DNA of 64,000 bases from NCBI GenBank assembly GCA_021823625.1, contig JAKANS010000005.1, positions 1 to 64,000 on the forward strand, written 5' to 3'. Source of the DNA: a bacterium. GTDB lineage: Bacteria > Verrucomicrobiota > Verrucomicrobiia > Limisphaerales > J093. A model generated the notes under the pieces. That model had not been told where the DNA came from, made no database searches, and worked only from the letters and a program-made list of their open reading frames with translations. A program made the position numbers and the translations under genes. Shown here in pieces: positions 8,494 through 17,899 of the stretch (the stretch's first letter is position 1; each line of letters begins with the position of its first letter).

Positions 8494-8550
8494 GACCGCA
8501 TCTCTTAAGAAATGCCTTCGGTAAACCGCCGGCACCACTAGTCTTTGCGC

Positions 8551-9225
8551 GTGCGCGTACTCGTCGTCGAAGACATCAGGAAAACCGCCGCCTTCATCCG
8601 CAAAGGCCTGGCCGCGGAAGGCTTTGCCGTGGACGCGGTCCACAACGGCGAAGACGCGCTGGCCGCCGCGATTACCACCCCGTTCGACGCGCTGGTGCTC
8701 GACATCATGTTGCCGGGCTGCGACGGGCTGGGCGTCTTGCGCCGCCTGCGCGAGCGGGGCGTGCGTACGCCGGTACTCCTTCTCTCGGCACGCGGCCAGG
8801 TCAACGAGCGCGTCGAGGGCCTCAACGCCGGCGCGGACGATTACCTGCCCAAGCCGTTTGCACTGGCCGAATTGATTGCGCGGCTGCGTGCGCTGGGGCG
8901 GCGCAGCGCCGAGTCCACGCCGCTGGTGCTGCGCGTGGCCGACCTGGCGCTGGACACGGTCACTCACCAGGCGCGCCGGGGCGAACGCGCCATCGAGCTG
9001 ACCGCCCGCGAGTATCGCTTGCTGGAGTTTCTCCTGCGCACACCGGGCCGGATTTGCGGTCGGATGCTGCTGCTCGAAAAAGTCTGGGATTACGACTTCG
9101 ACCCCGGCACCAATCTGGTGGACGTCTATATCATGCGCCTGCGCGAGAAGATCGACGCCGGCGAAGACCGCAAGCTGCTCCACACCGTGCGTGGCGCCGG
9201 CTACGTACTCAAGGAGTCGCCATGA
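8551..9225 (+). CDS. OmpR/CusR-family response regulator
   Basis: Two-component transcription factor: an N-terminal receiver domain with phospho-acceptor Asp in ALVLDIMLPG, Thr/Ser switch region LLLSARG and Lys in LPKPFALAEL, then a C-terminal winged helix (IELTAREYRLLEFLLR ... TNLVDVYIMRLREKID ... LLHTVRGAGYVL). Similar to metal-responsive CusR/CopR regulators, including its paralogue at 17900. The GTG giving MRVLVVED matches that paralogue better than the TTG two codons upstream. It starts a run of overlapping genes: regulator, kinase, deleted outer membrane factor, outer membrane factor, adaptor, RND pump. Confidence 0.9.
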   Translation: MRVLVVEDIRKTAAFIRKGLAAEGFAVDAVHNGEDALAAAITTPFDALVLDIMLPGCDGLGVLRRLRERGVRTPVLLLSARGQVNERVEGLNAGADDYLPKPFALAELIARLRALGRRSAESTPLVLRVADLALDTVTHQARRGERAIELTAREYRLLEFLLRTPGRICGRMLLLEKVWDYDFDPGTNLVDVYIMRLREKIDAGEDRKLLHTVRGAGYVLKESP

Positions 9226-10319
9226 CCATCCGCACCCGTCTGACCTTGTGGTACGCCGGCATCCTATTCGTCTCGCTCCTGGCGATGGGGTTGTTGTCGT
9301 ATCATGAGTTTGTCTCCGAACCGCGCAGCCGTGCCCTGGGGGGCGAGGCGCCGGAGCAGGAAATCGCCGAGGACGAAGGCGGTTGGGGAGAAGTGTCTCG
9401 CATCCTCTTCGGATGCGGCGTGCCCGCCGGCCTGCTCGCACTGGGCGGCGGCTGGTGGCTCATGCGCCGGGCGCTCGCCCCCGTGGCCACGCTCACCGCG
9501 GCGGCGGAACGGATCAACGACCGCAACCTCGGAGAACCCTTGGCCCGCACCGGCAACGGCGACGAATTGGACCGGTTGACCGAAGTCTTCAATGCCATGA
9601 CCGCGCGGCTCGACCAGTCGTTTCAGCGCATCCGCGAATTCACCCTGCACGCCTCGCACGAACTCAAAACGCCGCTCACCGTCATGCGGGGCGAACTCGA
9701 CACGCTCCTCCAAGACCCGTCGCTGGCTCCGGCCCACCGCGAGCGGCTCCTCAGCCAACTCGACGAACTGGACCGGCTGGCTCAGATCGTCGATGGCCTC
9801 ACGCTGCTGACTAAGGCGGACGCCGGGCAGGTTCCGCTCGCGCGCGAGCCGATCCAGCTTGACGAATTGGTGCGTGACGCCCTCGCCGACGCCGAGATCC
9901 TCGCCCAGCCGCGCGGCGTGCGGATGCGTCTCGACGCCTGCAAGCCGCTCACGGTCCTGGGCGACCGCCATCGCCTGCGGCAACTGCTGCTGAACCTCAC
10001 CGACAACGCCATCAAGTACAACCACCCCGGCGGCGAGGTGAGACTCGCTTTGCACGGCGTGGAGCACTGCGCCGTACTCGTCGTCACGAACACCGGCCCG
10101 GGCATCGCGCCCGAGCGGCTGCCGCGCGTCTTCGAGCCCTTCTTCCGCGGTGACGCCAGCCACAGCAACGCCGTCGAAGGGTGCGGGCTGGGATTGAGCA
10201 TTGCGCGGTGGATCGTACGGGCCCACGATGGGGCCATCGTGATCGCGTCCGTGCCCTCGAACCACACCACGGTCACGTTGCGCCTCCCCCTCCCGGGGCC
10301 GGAGGGCCAACTCACATGA
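9222..10319 (+). CDS. Sensor histidine kinase of the first RND locus
   Basis: Membrane sensor kinase partnering the preceding regulator; starts overlap by ATGA. Transmembrane helices lie near residues 8-25 and 65-85, enclosing a short 40-residue periplasmic loop rich in Glu (GEAPEQEIAEDEGG). Then HAMP (LAPVATLTAAAERI...), the dimerisation H-box TLHASHELKTPLTVM, and ATPase N, G1 and G2 boxes (LLLNLTDNAIKYN, NTGPGIAPE, GCGLGLSIAR). The small sensor loop differs from the larger loop of the second kinase at 18552, so the two probably respond to different cues. The tracked ORF's 56 extra N-terminal residues are read-through from another frame. Confidence 0.9.
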   Translation: MTIRTRLTLWYAGILFVSLLAMGLLSYHEFVSEPRSRALGGEAPEQEIAEDEGGWGEVSRILFGCGVPAGLLALGGGWWLMRRALAPVATLTAAAERINDRNLGEPLARTGNGDELDRLTEVFNAMTARLDQSFQRIREFTLHASHELKTPLTVMRGELDTLLQDPSLAPAHRERLLSQLDELDRLAQIVDGLTLLTKADAGQVPLAREPIQLDELVRDALADAEILAQPRGVRMRLDACKPLTVLGDRHRLRQLLLNLTDNAIKYNHPGGEVRLALHGVEHCAVLVVTNTGPGIAPERLPRVFEPFFRGDASHSNAVEGCGLGLSIARWIVRAHDGAIVIASVPSNHTTVTLRLPLPGPEGQLT

Positions 10320-10867
10320 AACGCTGGGCGCTCCTCCTCGGCCTCGTTGCGTTGGCCGGCTGCGCCCGCTTCGCGCCCCGCCCGCTCGCGCCGGCGCAAA
10401 CCGCGGCGCAACTCGAAGCGCATTCGCTCACGGCCCCCGCCTTGCGCTCGTTCGTGGAAACGCACCTGCACCGCAACTTCCCGGAATGGCCGCAGGGTCT
10501 TTCGGTGACGCTGCCGGTCTTCAATCGAAACCCGAGAGCGAACGCCGAAGCGCCGGCCCGGTTCAACGCGTTGCCGGCGCGCGCGCTGGCGGAGATCGAT
10601 CTCGCCGTGGCCGGCTATTGCGCGGCGGCGCAGAAGCCGGCCGAGGCCGACACGCTGCTCGCCGCCCAGGCGATGCGCGATGCGGGAGAGATCTCCAAAA
10701 GCGAACTGACCGGCTTGCAGTTGCAGTTAAGCGCCTCGGCGCTCGCCCGCCTTGACGCGCTGGTGAAGGCGCAGCCGGCGGCCGGTCAATTGGAAGACGC
10801 GGTGGAAAGCCCGTTCGACGTGCCGCTGGCGCCGATCGAGAGCGTTCGACATCCTCCCCAATCGTGA
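10316..10867 (+). pseudogene. TolC-type outer membrane factor with large in-frame internal deletion
   Basis: The 183-aa product has a lipoprotein signal (LLGLVALAGC). Its N-terminus (LAPAQTAAQLEAHSL ... FVETHLHRNFPEWP) matches residues 1-60 of the intact factor at 20114. It then jumps straight to VTLPVFNRNPRANAEA and continues to the C-terminus (DTLLAAQ, LEDAVESP), matching residues from about 327 onward. About 265 residues, including the first half of the barrel/tunnel repeat, are missing, yet the frame stays open and both ends overlap neighbours by ATGA/GTGA. It probably cannot form a normal TolC trimer. It could be a neutral relic kept because it preserves translational coupling, or a small lipoprotein with a new role. 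Confidence 0.78.
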
Positions 10868-12294
10868 AGCCAGTTCACTCTCGACTCTGTCTGCGACACG
10901 CGACCGTCACGGCACTGCTGACCTGCGTGTTCAGCGGCTGCGTGGCGTATCATCCCAAGCCGTTGAGCCAGGACGCGGCAAGTCGCGCGCTTCGTCCGCC
11001 GGACCTGGCCGCCGTCCGCGTCGAGGCGCAATCGCTCAAACACCCCTTACTGCCTCCGATTTCGTTCGACGAGCGCGACGGTCTAAGCCCGGACGAGGCG
11101 GCGGTGCTGGCGGTGCTCGCCAATCCATCCCTGCGCGCCGTGCGGGATCGGCGGGGCATGGCGTCGGCGCAACTGCTCCAGGCCGGTCTGCTGCCCAACC
11201 CGCAACTTTCCTACAGTCTCGACGTGCCCACGGGCGGCAGCACGGCCGGAACCATCAATGCCTACGGCCTGGGTTTGAGTTGGGACGCATCGCAACTGAT
11301 CGCCCGCTCGGCACGCGTGCGGAGCGCGGCGTCACAGCGGGCGGCGGTGGATTTGGATGTCGCCTGGCAGGAATGGCAGGTGGCGCAGGCGGCCAAGACC
11401 GCCGTTTATCGCGTCATCAGTTTGACGGCGCAGCACGCCGTGGCGGTCGGGACGGACCGGCGCCTGGCGGACAACCTCGGCCGGGTACGCCAGGCGGCGG
11501 AAAAAGGGTTGATGTCGGAATTGGACGTGGCCGCCGCCGAAGCCGCCAGCAACCAGGCGCACGCCAGGGTGCTCGACCTGGAAAAGCAACGCGAGGATCG
11601 GCGGCTGACGTTGAATCGGTTGCTCGGGTTGCCACCGGAAACACCAGTCGCCTTGCAAAAGGAAGCGGAGTTGCCATCGCATTTTGTTTCGTTACCGACA
11701 AACCAGCTTCTGCAAGATCTTGAACAACGCCGACTGGATTTGGTGGCGTTGCGCCGGGGTTACGAAAGCCAGGATGCCACGGTCCGCGCGGCCATTCTCG
11801 CCCAATTCCCCAAGATCAACCTGGGCGTCAACCGGGCGCGCGACACGGGCAACGTCGTCACCACTGGTTTTGGCGTCTCGATTGACCTGCCTCTTTTCGA
11901 TCGCAACCAGGGCCGGATCGCTTTGGAATATGCCACGCGCAAAACGCTGTTTGACGAATATGTCAACCGTGTGTTTGAAGCGCGCTCCGAGGTAGCTACA
12001 TTGGCCGCCAATCTCCGGGCGCTCAACGGGCAGATCGAAACGGCGCAGGCGGCCGAGCCCGGACTGCAACGGCTGGTGGAAGCGTATCGCCGGGCCACCA
12101 ACCAGGGCCAGGCCGACGTGCTCAGTTACTACACGGCCTGGAATAATCTGGCCCAACAGCAAATCGAAATCCTGAGTCTGGAGCAACAACTGGCCGAAAC
12201 CCGGATCGCTTTGGAACTGGCCACGGGGCGGTTCCGAATTGACGAGCCGGCCAGCGGGGCCAATCCGCACGCCCCAAATCCCTCATCGAAATGA
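10864..12294 (+). CDS. TolC/CusC-family outer membrane efflux factor
   Basis: Outer membrane channel of a tripartite RND pump. The 476-aa protein starts at a GTG overlapping the previous stop and has a lipoprotein-type signal (LLTCVFSGC, lipid-modified Cys at residue 22). The family's internal repeat is present, with long amphipathic helices (e.g. LSELDVAAAEAASNQAHARVL) and the LFDRNQGRIALEY motif. It lies 4 bp before its adaptor gene, so it should serve the adaptor and pump encoded next. It differs clearly from the outer membrane factor of the second locus. Confidence 0.87.
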   Translation: MKPVHSRLCLRHATVTALLTCVFSGCVAYHPKPLSQDAASRALRPPDLAAVRVEAQSLKHPLLPPISFDERDGLSPDEAAVLAVLANPSLRAVRDRRGMASAQLLQAGLLPNPQLSYSLDVPTGGSTAGTINAYGLGLSWDASQLIARSARVRSAASQRAAVDLDVAWQEWQVAQAAKTAVYRVISLTAQHAVAVGTDRRLADNLGRVRQAAEKGLMSELDVAAAEAASNQAHARVLDLEKQREDRRLTLNRLLGLPPETPVALQKEAELPSHFVSLPTNQLLQDLEQRRLDLVALRRGYESQDATVRAAILAQFPKINLGVNRARDTGNVVTTGFGVSIDLPLFDRNQGRIALEYATRKTLFDEYVNRVFEARSEVATLAANLRALNGQIETAQAAEPGLQRLVEAYRRATNQGQADVLSYYTAWNNLAQQQIEILSLEQQLAETRIALELATGRFRIDEPASGANPHAPNPSSK

Positions 12295-12298
12295 CTTC

Positions 12299-13402
12299 AT
12301 GAAACGCGCCCGCTGGATAAAACTATCATTGTTCACCCTGCTTCTGTTGGGCGTGGGCATCGGCATCGGCCAATGGTCCGCTCGTCACACCGCCCCCCAG
12401 TCCGCTGCGCCGGAGGTAGCGGCCCCGGATTCAAACAATGGACCGGTCGCGACCGTCGAAACCGTTCCCTTGCGGCGCGCTCAAATCAAAGCCGTCCAGG
12501 TCGCCTACGGTACGGTGATGGCGGCGCCGAGCGAAACGCACACGTTCAGTGTGCCCTACGAATCCCGTGTGAAGACGATTTCGGTCACCGCCGGACAGGT
12601 GATTCAGACGCACACGCCGCTCATCGAAGTGGAACCCAGCCCCGACACCCGCCTGCAACTGGATCAGGCCCGCAACGACCGGGACACGGCGCGCAAAAGT
12701 TTTCAACTCGTCCAGCAGCGCCTCGACCTGAAGCTGGCCACCCGGCAGGACCAGTTTCAGGCGCAACAGCAGCTTGAGGCCGCCGAGTTGCGCGTGCGCA
12801 GCCTCGAGTCGCGCGGCGTCGAGACTCCACAGATACTGCGCGCCGACGCTTCGGGCGTCGTCAACGACATTACGGTTCAACCCGGACAAATCGTCGCGGC
12901 GGGCGCGCCGTTGCTGAACACGATCGGCGAGAACCAAATCATCGTCCGGCTGGGACTTGAGGGCGAGGATGTCCGGCGCGTGCAAGCGGGCCAAGGGGTC
13001 GAGCTGCGCGCCGTGAACGCGCCGGGAACGGAGCCGGTGCCGGGAAAAATCCGCTTCATCGCCAGCCGTGTAAATCCCCAGACGCGTTTGGTGGACGTTT
13101 TTGTCGCCCCCGATTCGGCGGCGCATTTCGTTCTCAACGAATATGTGCGGGGAGACATTGTGATCGCCGCGCATGAAGCCTGGGTGGTGCCGCGCGCGGC
13201 GGTCTTGCCGGAGGACGGGCGGAACATCCTTTACACGGTCGAAAGCGGACGCGCTGTCCGGCATGCCATCGCGCTCGGCTTGCAAAACGACCAGGAAGTA
13301 GAAGTCATCGGCCAGGCTTTGAAAGCGGGCGAACCGGTCGTGGTCGTCGGCAACAGCCAGTTGCAGCCCGGCATGGCCGTTCACGAGGGCGCCAAGCCAT
13401 GA
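12299..13402 (+). CDS. RND periplasmic adaptor (membrane fusion protein)
   Basis: HlyD/CusB-type adaptor linking the inner-membrane pump to the outer-membrane channel. Starts at the ATG for MKRARWIKLSLFTLLLLGVG, a signal/anchor segment; the tracked start adds 20 residues lying in the previous gene's tail. The lipoyl halves are visible (VKTISVTAGQVIQTHTPLIEV and LRADASGVVNDITVQPGQIV), separated by an alpha-hairpin rich in Gln/Arg (residues 115-165), then the beta-barrel and membrane-proximal domains (WVVPRAAVLPEDG). Overlaps the pump gene by ATGA. Confidence 0.88.
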   Translation: MKRARWIKLSLFTLLLLGVGIGIGQWSARHTAPQSAAPEVAAPDSNNGPVATVETVPLRRAQIKAVQVAYGTVMAAPSETHTFSVPYESRVKTISVTAGQVIQTHTPLIEVEPSPDTRLQLDQARNDRDTARKSFQLVQQRLDLKLATRQDQFQAQQQLEAAELRVRSLESRGVETPQILRADASGVVNDITVQPGQIVAAGAPLLNTIGENQIIVRLGLEGEDVRRVQAGQGVELRAVNAPGTEPVPGKIRFIASRVNPQTRLVDVFVAPDSAAHFVLNEYVRGDIVIAAHEAWVVPRAAVLPEDGRNILYTVESGRAVRHAIALGLQNDQEVEVIGQALKAGEPVVVVGNSQLQPGMAVHEGAKP

Positions 13403-16400
13403 AGTTCACCGCATGGGTCCAGGCGCATCGGCGGTCCATCCTGTTTCTGCTGGCCGTATTCAGTCTGGCCGGATTGATGAGCAGTTTCTATCTGCCGGTC
13501 GGATTATTTCCCGACGTCAACTTCCCGCGCGTGGTGGTGAACCTCGACGCGGGCGACCGGCCGGCCGAACGCATGGCCATCGAAGTCACCTGGCCGATTG
13601 AAGAGGCGGTGCGCTCCGTGCCGGGGGTGCGCAGTGTCCGCTCCACCACGAGCCGCGGCAGCGCGCAGATTTCCATCAATTTCGCCTGGGGCCAGGATAT
13701 GGTGGCCGCCATGCTCCAGGTCGAATCCGCCGTCAATCAAATCAAAGGCTCCCTCCCGGCCGAAACCATGTTTGAAGTGCGGCGCATGGACCCGACCGTG
13801 TTTCCCGTGCTGGGTTACAGTCTGACTTCGGACACGCATTCGCTGGTCGAGCTACGCGACTTGGCGCTTTATCAAATCCGTCCGGTGCTCTCCACCGTCA
13901 ACGGCGTGGCGCGCATCGGCGTTTTGGGCGGCGCGACGGCGGAATACCAGGTGATGGTGGACCCGGCCAAACTGGATTCGTATGGCCTGGGTTTGAACGA
14001 CATCGCCAGCGCTCTTTCCGCGGCCAACATCATCACCGCGGTGGGGCGGTTGGAGGAACACAACAAACTTTACCTCGTCCTGTCCGACACGCAGTTCCGG
14101 AATTTTGATGAGATTGGCCGGACAGTCCTGCGCTCGGGCGAAAACGGCCTGGTGCAGCTCGACGACGTGGCCATTGTGAGCCGCGCGACGGTGCCGCAAT
14201 GGACGCGCGTCAATGCCGATGCCCACGACGCGGTAATCTTCCAGGTGTATCAGCAGCCCGGCGGCAACACGGTCCAGATCGGCAACGGCATCGCGGCGAA
14301 GTTGGACGAGTTGAAAGCGCGGCTTCCCCAAGGCGTCCGGATTGCCAACTGGTATGACCAGCGCGAACTGATCGTCGCCTCGGCCGGCAGCGTTCGCGAT
14401 GCGGTGCTCATCGGCATCGTGCTGGCGGCGCTGGTGCTGTTCGCGTTCCTGCGCAATCTCAAGGTCACGTTCATCGCCGCGCTCGCGGTGCCGATGGTGC
14501 TGGCCGCCACCGTCCTGCTGCTGTTCATCCTCAAGATGAGCTTTAACATCATGACGCTTGGCGGCATGGCGGCGGCGGTGGGCCTGATCATTGACGACGC
14601 CATCGTGATGATCGAGCACGTCATGCGGCGGTTTCGCGGCGGCGCCGGTCGTTACCGCGAACGCGTGATGGCCGCCGCGGCGGAATTTACCCGCCCGTTG
14701 GCCGGATCTTCCGCCTCGACCATCATCATATTCGCGCCGCTCGCCTTTTTGTCCGGCGTGACCGGGGCCTTCTTCAAGGCGCTTTCCCTGACCATGGCCG
14801 CCAGTCTCATCATCTCCTTCCTCGTGGCCTGGCTGGCGGTTCCCTTGCTCGCATTGCATTGGTTGAAAGAAAAGGATGCGGAAGAAAAGGAGGGCGGCGC
14901 CTTGACCGCGTTCGTGCATCGCCCTTATCGCCGCTGGGTGGGAAGCGTGCTGGCGCGGCCGTGGCTGATTGTCGTGGTCATCGTGCCGTTGCTGGTCGCG
15001 GGCGGGGTGGCTTACCGCCATACGGGATCGGGTTTCATGCCCGCGATGGACGAAGGCGGTTTCATCCTGGATTACCGCGCGCCGTCCGGAACTTCCCTGG
15101 CGGAAACCGACCGGCGGTTGCGCCAAGTCGAGGCCATTCTGCGTGCCACGCCGGAAGTCGAAACGTATTCGCGGCGAACCGGGTTGCAGTTGGGGGGCGG
15201 CGTGACGGAAGCCAACGAGGGCGATTTCTTTGTGCGACTCAAACCTCTGCCCCGACGACCGATTGACGCGGTGATGGACGACGTTCGCGGACGCGTCGAA
15301 CATGCGGTGCCCGGGCTTGAAATCGAGATGGCCCTCCTGATGGAGGATTTGATCGGCGATTTGACGGCGGTGCCACAACCCATCGAAATCAAGTTGTTTT
15401 CGGATGACGCCGGACTCCTGCGCAGCGTGCCGTCGAAAGTCGCGGATGCCATCGCCAAAGTCCCCGGCGTGGTGGACGTGAAAGACGGCATCGTGCTCGC
15501 GGGCGATGCCATGGAGATTCGCGTGGACCGCGAAAAAGCCGCGCTGGAGGGCTTCGACCCGGAGGCGGTCACGCGCCTGCTCTCAAGCGCGTTGACGGGC
15601 ACGGTCACCACCTCGGTCCAACGGGGGCCGAAGATGATCGGCCTGCGGGTTTGGATTCCCGGCGCGGATCGCGACTCGGCGCGCACGCTGGATCTGCTCC
15701 GGCTGCGGGCACCTGACGGACATCTTTTTCCCCTGAAGCGGATCGTGACCCTCACCCCGGTCACCGGCCAGCCACAGATCACGCGCGATGATCTGAAGCA
15801 GATGGTCGCCGTCACGGGACGCATCAGCGGACGCGACATGGGATCCACCATCCGGGACATCAAAACGATTCTTGACCAGCCAAACTTTCTGCCCGCTGGA
15901 ATGTATTACACGCTGGGCGGACTTTATGCGCAGCAACAAATCGCCTTTCGCGGGTTGATCACCGTGTTTGTCTCGGCGGTGCTGCTGGTGTTCGTGCTGC
16001 TGCTGTTTCTCTACGAAAGCTTCCGCGTGGCTCTGGCGATGATGCTCACCACGCTACTCGCGCTGGCCGCGGTGTTCATCGGCCTGTGGCTCACCGGCAC
16101 GGAGTTGAACATCACGGCGATGATGGGTATGACGATGGTAATTGGCATCGTCACCGAAGTTTCCATCTTCTATTTTTCGGAATACCACGACTTACCCGAT
16201 GCTATGGACAGGAACGAGCGGTTGATCGCGGCGGGCATCAATCGGATGCGCCCAATCGCCATGACCACGCTGGCCGCGATTCTGGCGTTGCTACCACTGG
16301 CGCTGGGTCTGGGACAGGGCGCGGCGATGCAGCAACCGCTGGCCATCGCCATCATTTCCGGGCTGGCGGTGCAGTTGCCGCTGGTGCTCACGGTGCTGCC

Positions 16401-16470
16401 GGCGCTGTTGAAGGTCTTTGGTGGACCTAATTCGGAAAAACCGGCCGCGGAAACCGCCGCCACGCCTTGA
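13399..16470 (+). CDS. RND efflux transporter permease (first locus)
   Basis: A 1023-aa proton-driven inner-membrane pump of the AcrB/CzcA superfamily. The N-terminal helix is followed by FPDVNFPRVVVN; TM4 carries the paired acidic residues of the proton relay in AVGLIIDDAIVMIE. The second half repeats the fold (VSAVLLVFVLLLFLYESF, MGMTMVIGIVTEVS). The DD pair is arranged as in multidrug HAE pumps; the clade is broad and substrate cannot be assigned. It ends the ATGA-linked run begun by the regulator at 8551, so metal or drug sensing and export are probably coupled. A broken phosphatase gene starts immediately at its stop. Confidence 0.92.
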   Translation: MKFTAWVQAHRRSILFLLAVFSLAGLMSSFYLPVGLFPDVNFPRVVVNLDAGDRPAERMAIEVTWPIEEAVRSVPGVRSVRSTTSRGSAQISINFAWGQDMVAAMLQVESAVNQIKGSLPAETMFEVRRMDPTVFPVLGYSLTSDTHSLVELRDLALYQIRPVLSTVNGVARIGVLGGATAEYQVMVDPAKLDSYGLGLNDIASALSAANIITAVGRLEEHNKLYLVLSDTQFRNFDEIGRTVLRSGENGLVQLDDVAIVSRATVPQWTRVNADAHDAVIFQVYQQPGGNTVQIGNGIAAKLDELKARLPQGVRIANWYDQRELIVASAGSVRDAVLIGIVLAALVLFAFLRNLKVTFIAALAVPMVLAATVLLLFILKMSFNIMTLGGMAAAVGLIIDDAIVMIEHVMRRFRGGAGRYRERVMAAAAEFTRPLAGSSASTIIIFAPLAFLSGVTGAFFKALSLTMAASLIISFLVAWLAVPLLALHWLKEKDAEEKEGGALTAFVHRPYRRWVGSVLARPWLIVVVIVPLLVAGGVAYRHTGSGFMPAMDEGGFILDYRAPSGTSLAETDRRLRQVEAILRATPEVETYSRRTGLQLGGGVTEANEGDFFVRLKPLPRRPIDAVMDDVRGRVEHAVPGLEIEMALLMEDLIGDLTAVPQPIEIKLFSDDAGLLRSVPSKVADAIAKVPGVVDVKDGIVLAGDAMEIRVDREKAALEGFDPEAVTRLLSSALTGTVTTSVQRGPKMIGLRVWIPGADRDSARTLDLLRLRAPDGHLFPLKRIVTLTPVTGQPQITRDDLKQMVAVTGRISGRDMGSTIRDIKTILDQPNFLPAGMYYTLGGLYAQQQIAFRGLITVFVSAVLLVFVLLLFLYESFRVALAMMLTTLLALAAVFIGLWLTGTELNITAMMGMTMVIGIVTEVSIFYFSEYHDLPDAMDRNERLIAAGINRMRPIAMTTLAAILALLPLALGLGQGAAMQQPLAIAIISGLAVQLPLVLTVLPALLKVFGGPNSEKPAAETAATP

Positions 16471-16912
16471 GATCGAAATGGCTGTTCTACGGCGCGTTTG
16501 TCTTTTCGGTGTTATGGTCACCGGTCGCACCCCGATGGTTTGTTATGAATTGATCCCAATGCCGCTGCGATTTTTACGGAAAAAGTCGGGTTCCGGCGAC
16601 GAACTGACTCTGGCGCAGATGGACGACCTTGTGGCGCTGTTGCGCCGGGCGCCCAAGCCGGTTTTGATTCACTGCCTGGGCGGAGCCGACCGGTCCGGCC
16701 TGGCGGCCGCCCTTTACGGTTACGCCATCGAAGGCGAAAAACCGGCGGAAGCGAATCGGCAACTGCCCCTCTGGTATGGCCACGTGCCGCTCATCCGGCC
16801 AAAAGTAACGGCCAGGAATGATTCCTTCCGGCGTTATGTCAGCAACCGCGTCGCCCGCGCAACCCATCGGCCATCCCCGGACCAGCACCAGCCATTGAAC
16901 CAACACGGATGA
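16467..16912 (+). pseudogene. Decayed dual-specificity/tyrosine phosphatase gene
   Basis: An N-terminal membrane-anchor segment (KWLFYGAFVFSVLWSPVA) begins at a TTG overlapping the pump stop but ends at TGA 16551-16553. A different frame then encodes the phosphatase core: ELTLAQMDDLVALLRRAPKP, the active-site P-loop HCLGGADRSG (HCxxGxxR) and a plausible C-terminus. The block normally between anchor and P-loop region (YRSGQL, TVINLRG-like) is absent. A deletion with frame change best explains this. The distal ORF could still be translated but would lack the membrane anchor and much of the fold. Confidence 0.65.
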
Positions 16913-17300
16913 AGCAAACGCCCACGCCAAAAAAATCCGCCGCGCTGAAATTCGTTTTGACCATCGGCGGGCTCAGTTTCTTTGCCGACTTCACTTGTGA
17001 GGGCGCGCGCAGTGTTTACGGTCCGTTCCTCGCGCTGCTGTCGGCCAGCGCCACGGTGGTGGCCTCGTCGCCGGTTTCGGTGAACTGGCCGGCTACGGCT
17101 TGCGCCTCGTTTCGGGGCGCTGGGCGGATCGCACCGGCGCTTTCTGGCCGATTGCCATTTTCGGTTACTCCGTGCAACTGCTGGCGGGGCCGGCGCTGGT
17201 GCTGGCGCGAACAACTGGTCCACGGCCGCCGTGCCGATTTTCTTCGGCGTGCGCCGACAATCTGCGGCATTCTAAAGAACGCCTTGACGAAGTTCACTTA
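16909..17300 (+). pseudogene. Truncated, frameshifted MFS transporter gene
   Basis: The start is good MFS sequence (LSFFADFTCEGARSVYGPFL). After SASATVV the frame goes wrong. A missing base in the GTGGTGG run near 17062 restores LVAGFGELAGYGLRLVSGRW and ADRTGAFWPIAIFGYSVQLL in the next frame. Another shift is needed near 17215 (NNWSTAAVPIF), and sequence then ends after only about three transmembrane helices. It overlaps the phosphatase remnant by ATGA, so an old operon with the upstream pump genes has decayed here. Confidence 0.72.
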
Positions 17301-17326
17301 AACCGGCGGTTGCCGGGCCACAAGCC

Positions 17327-17809
17327 GTGAAACTGAAAGCAGAACAGATCCATCTCCTCTTCAGAATCGGAGTGGTGATCAAAGGCATTGACGGTCTGGT
17401 GGAGACGATTGCCGGCGTCGCCCTTTTTTTCACCTCGCCGGAGAGGCTTGGCAGAATGATGGACTGGCTGACGAAAGGAGAGTTGCAGGAAGACCCGACG
17501 GATTTTGTCGCCCACCACCTCGTCAATTTTTTCCACCATCTCTCCCTCAGCACAAAACACTTTGCCGCCATTTATCTTTTGGCCTATGGCCTCGTCAAAA
17601 TGGGGCTGGTGGCCGCATTGCAGCGCGGAAAGTTGTGGGCTTATCCGACGGCATTAACGGTGCTCGGCCTTTTTCTGTGCTACCAAATCTATCGGTTCAG
17701 TCACAATCATTCGCTGGGACTGGCGTTTGTCAGCCTGCTCGATTTCATCATCCTTGCCGTGATCTGGCGGGATTACCAATATCTGAAAACGCAGCGCGCC
17801 CGGGTGTGA
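17327..17809 (+). CDS. DUF2127 family integral membrane protein
   Basis: A 160-aa protein with about four hydrophobic segments and the family's conserved start (LLFRIGVVIKGIDGLVETIAG) and middle (FAAIYLLAYGLVKMGLVAAL). Function of DUF2127 is unknown. It starts at GTG just after the decayed MFS gene and ends 90 bp before a metal-type regulator gene, so it may belong to either the old or the new locus. Translation looks intact. Confidence 0.8.
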   Translation: MKLKAEQIHLLFRIGVVIKGIDGLVETIAGVALFFTSPERLGRMMDWLTKGELQEDPTDFVAHHLVNFFHHLSLSTKHFAAIYLLAYGLVKMGLVAALQRGKLWAYPTALTVLGLFLCYQIYRFSHNHSLGLAFVSLLDFIILAVIWRDYQYLKTQRARV

Positions 17810-17899
17810 ATTCGCAGATCCCTTGCGCCGCAGACGGAAAACAGCCTTTCAATTCATTCCGTTTGCGTCCGAACGCCCGCGTATGCCAGTCTCGAAAGC

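Noticed and set aside
8134-9441. 435-aa minus-strand ORF
   Set aside because: Composition is a GC-rich shadow of the regulator and dockerin-like genes; no domain-like sequence, and the plus strand has clear motifs.
13852-15378. 508-aa minus-strand ORF inside the first pump gene
   Set aside because: His/Gln/Arg-rich antisense shadow of the RND gene.
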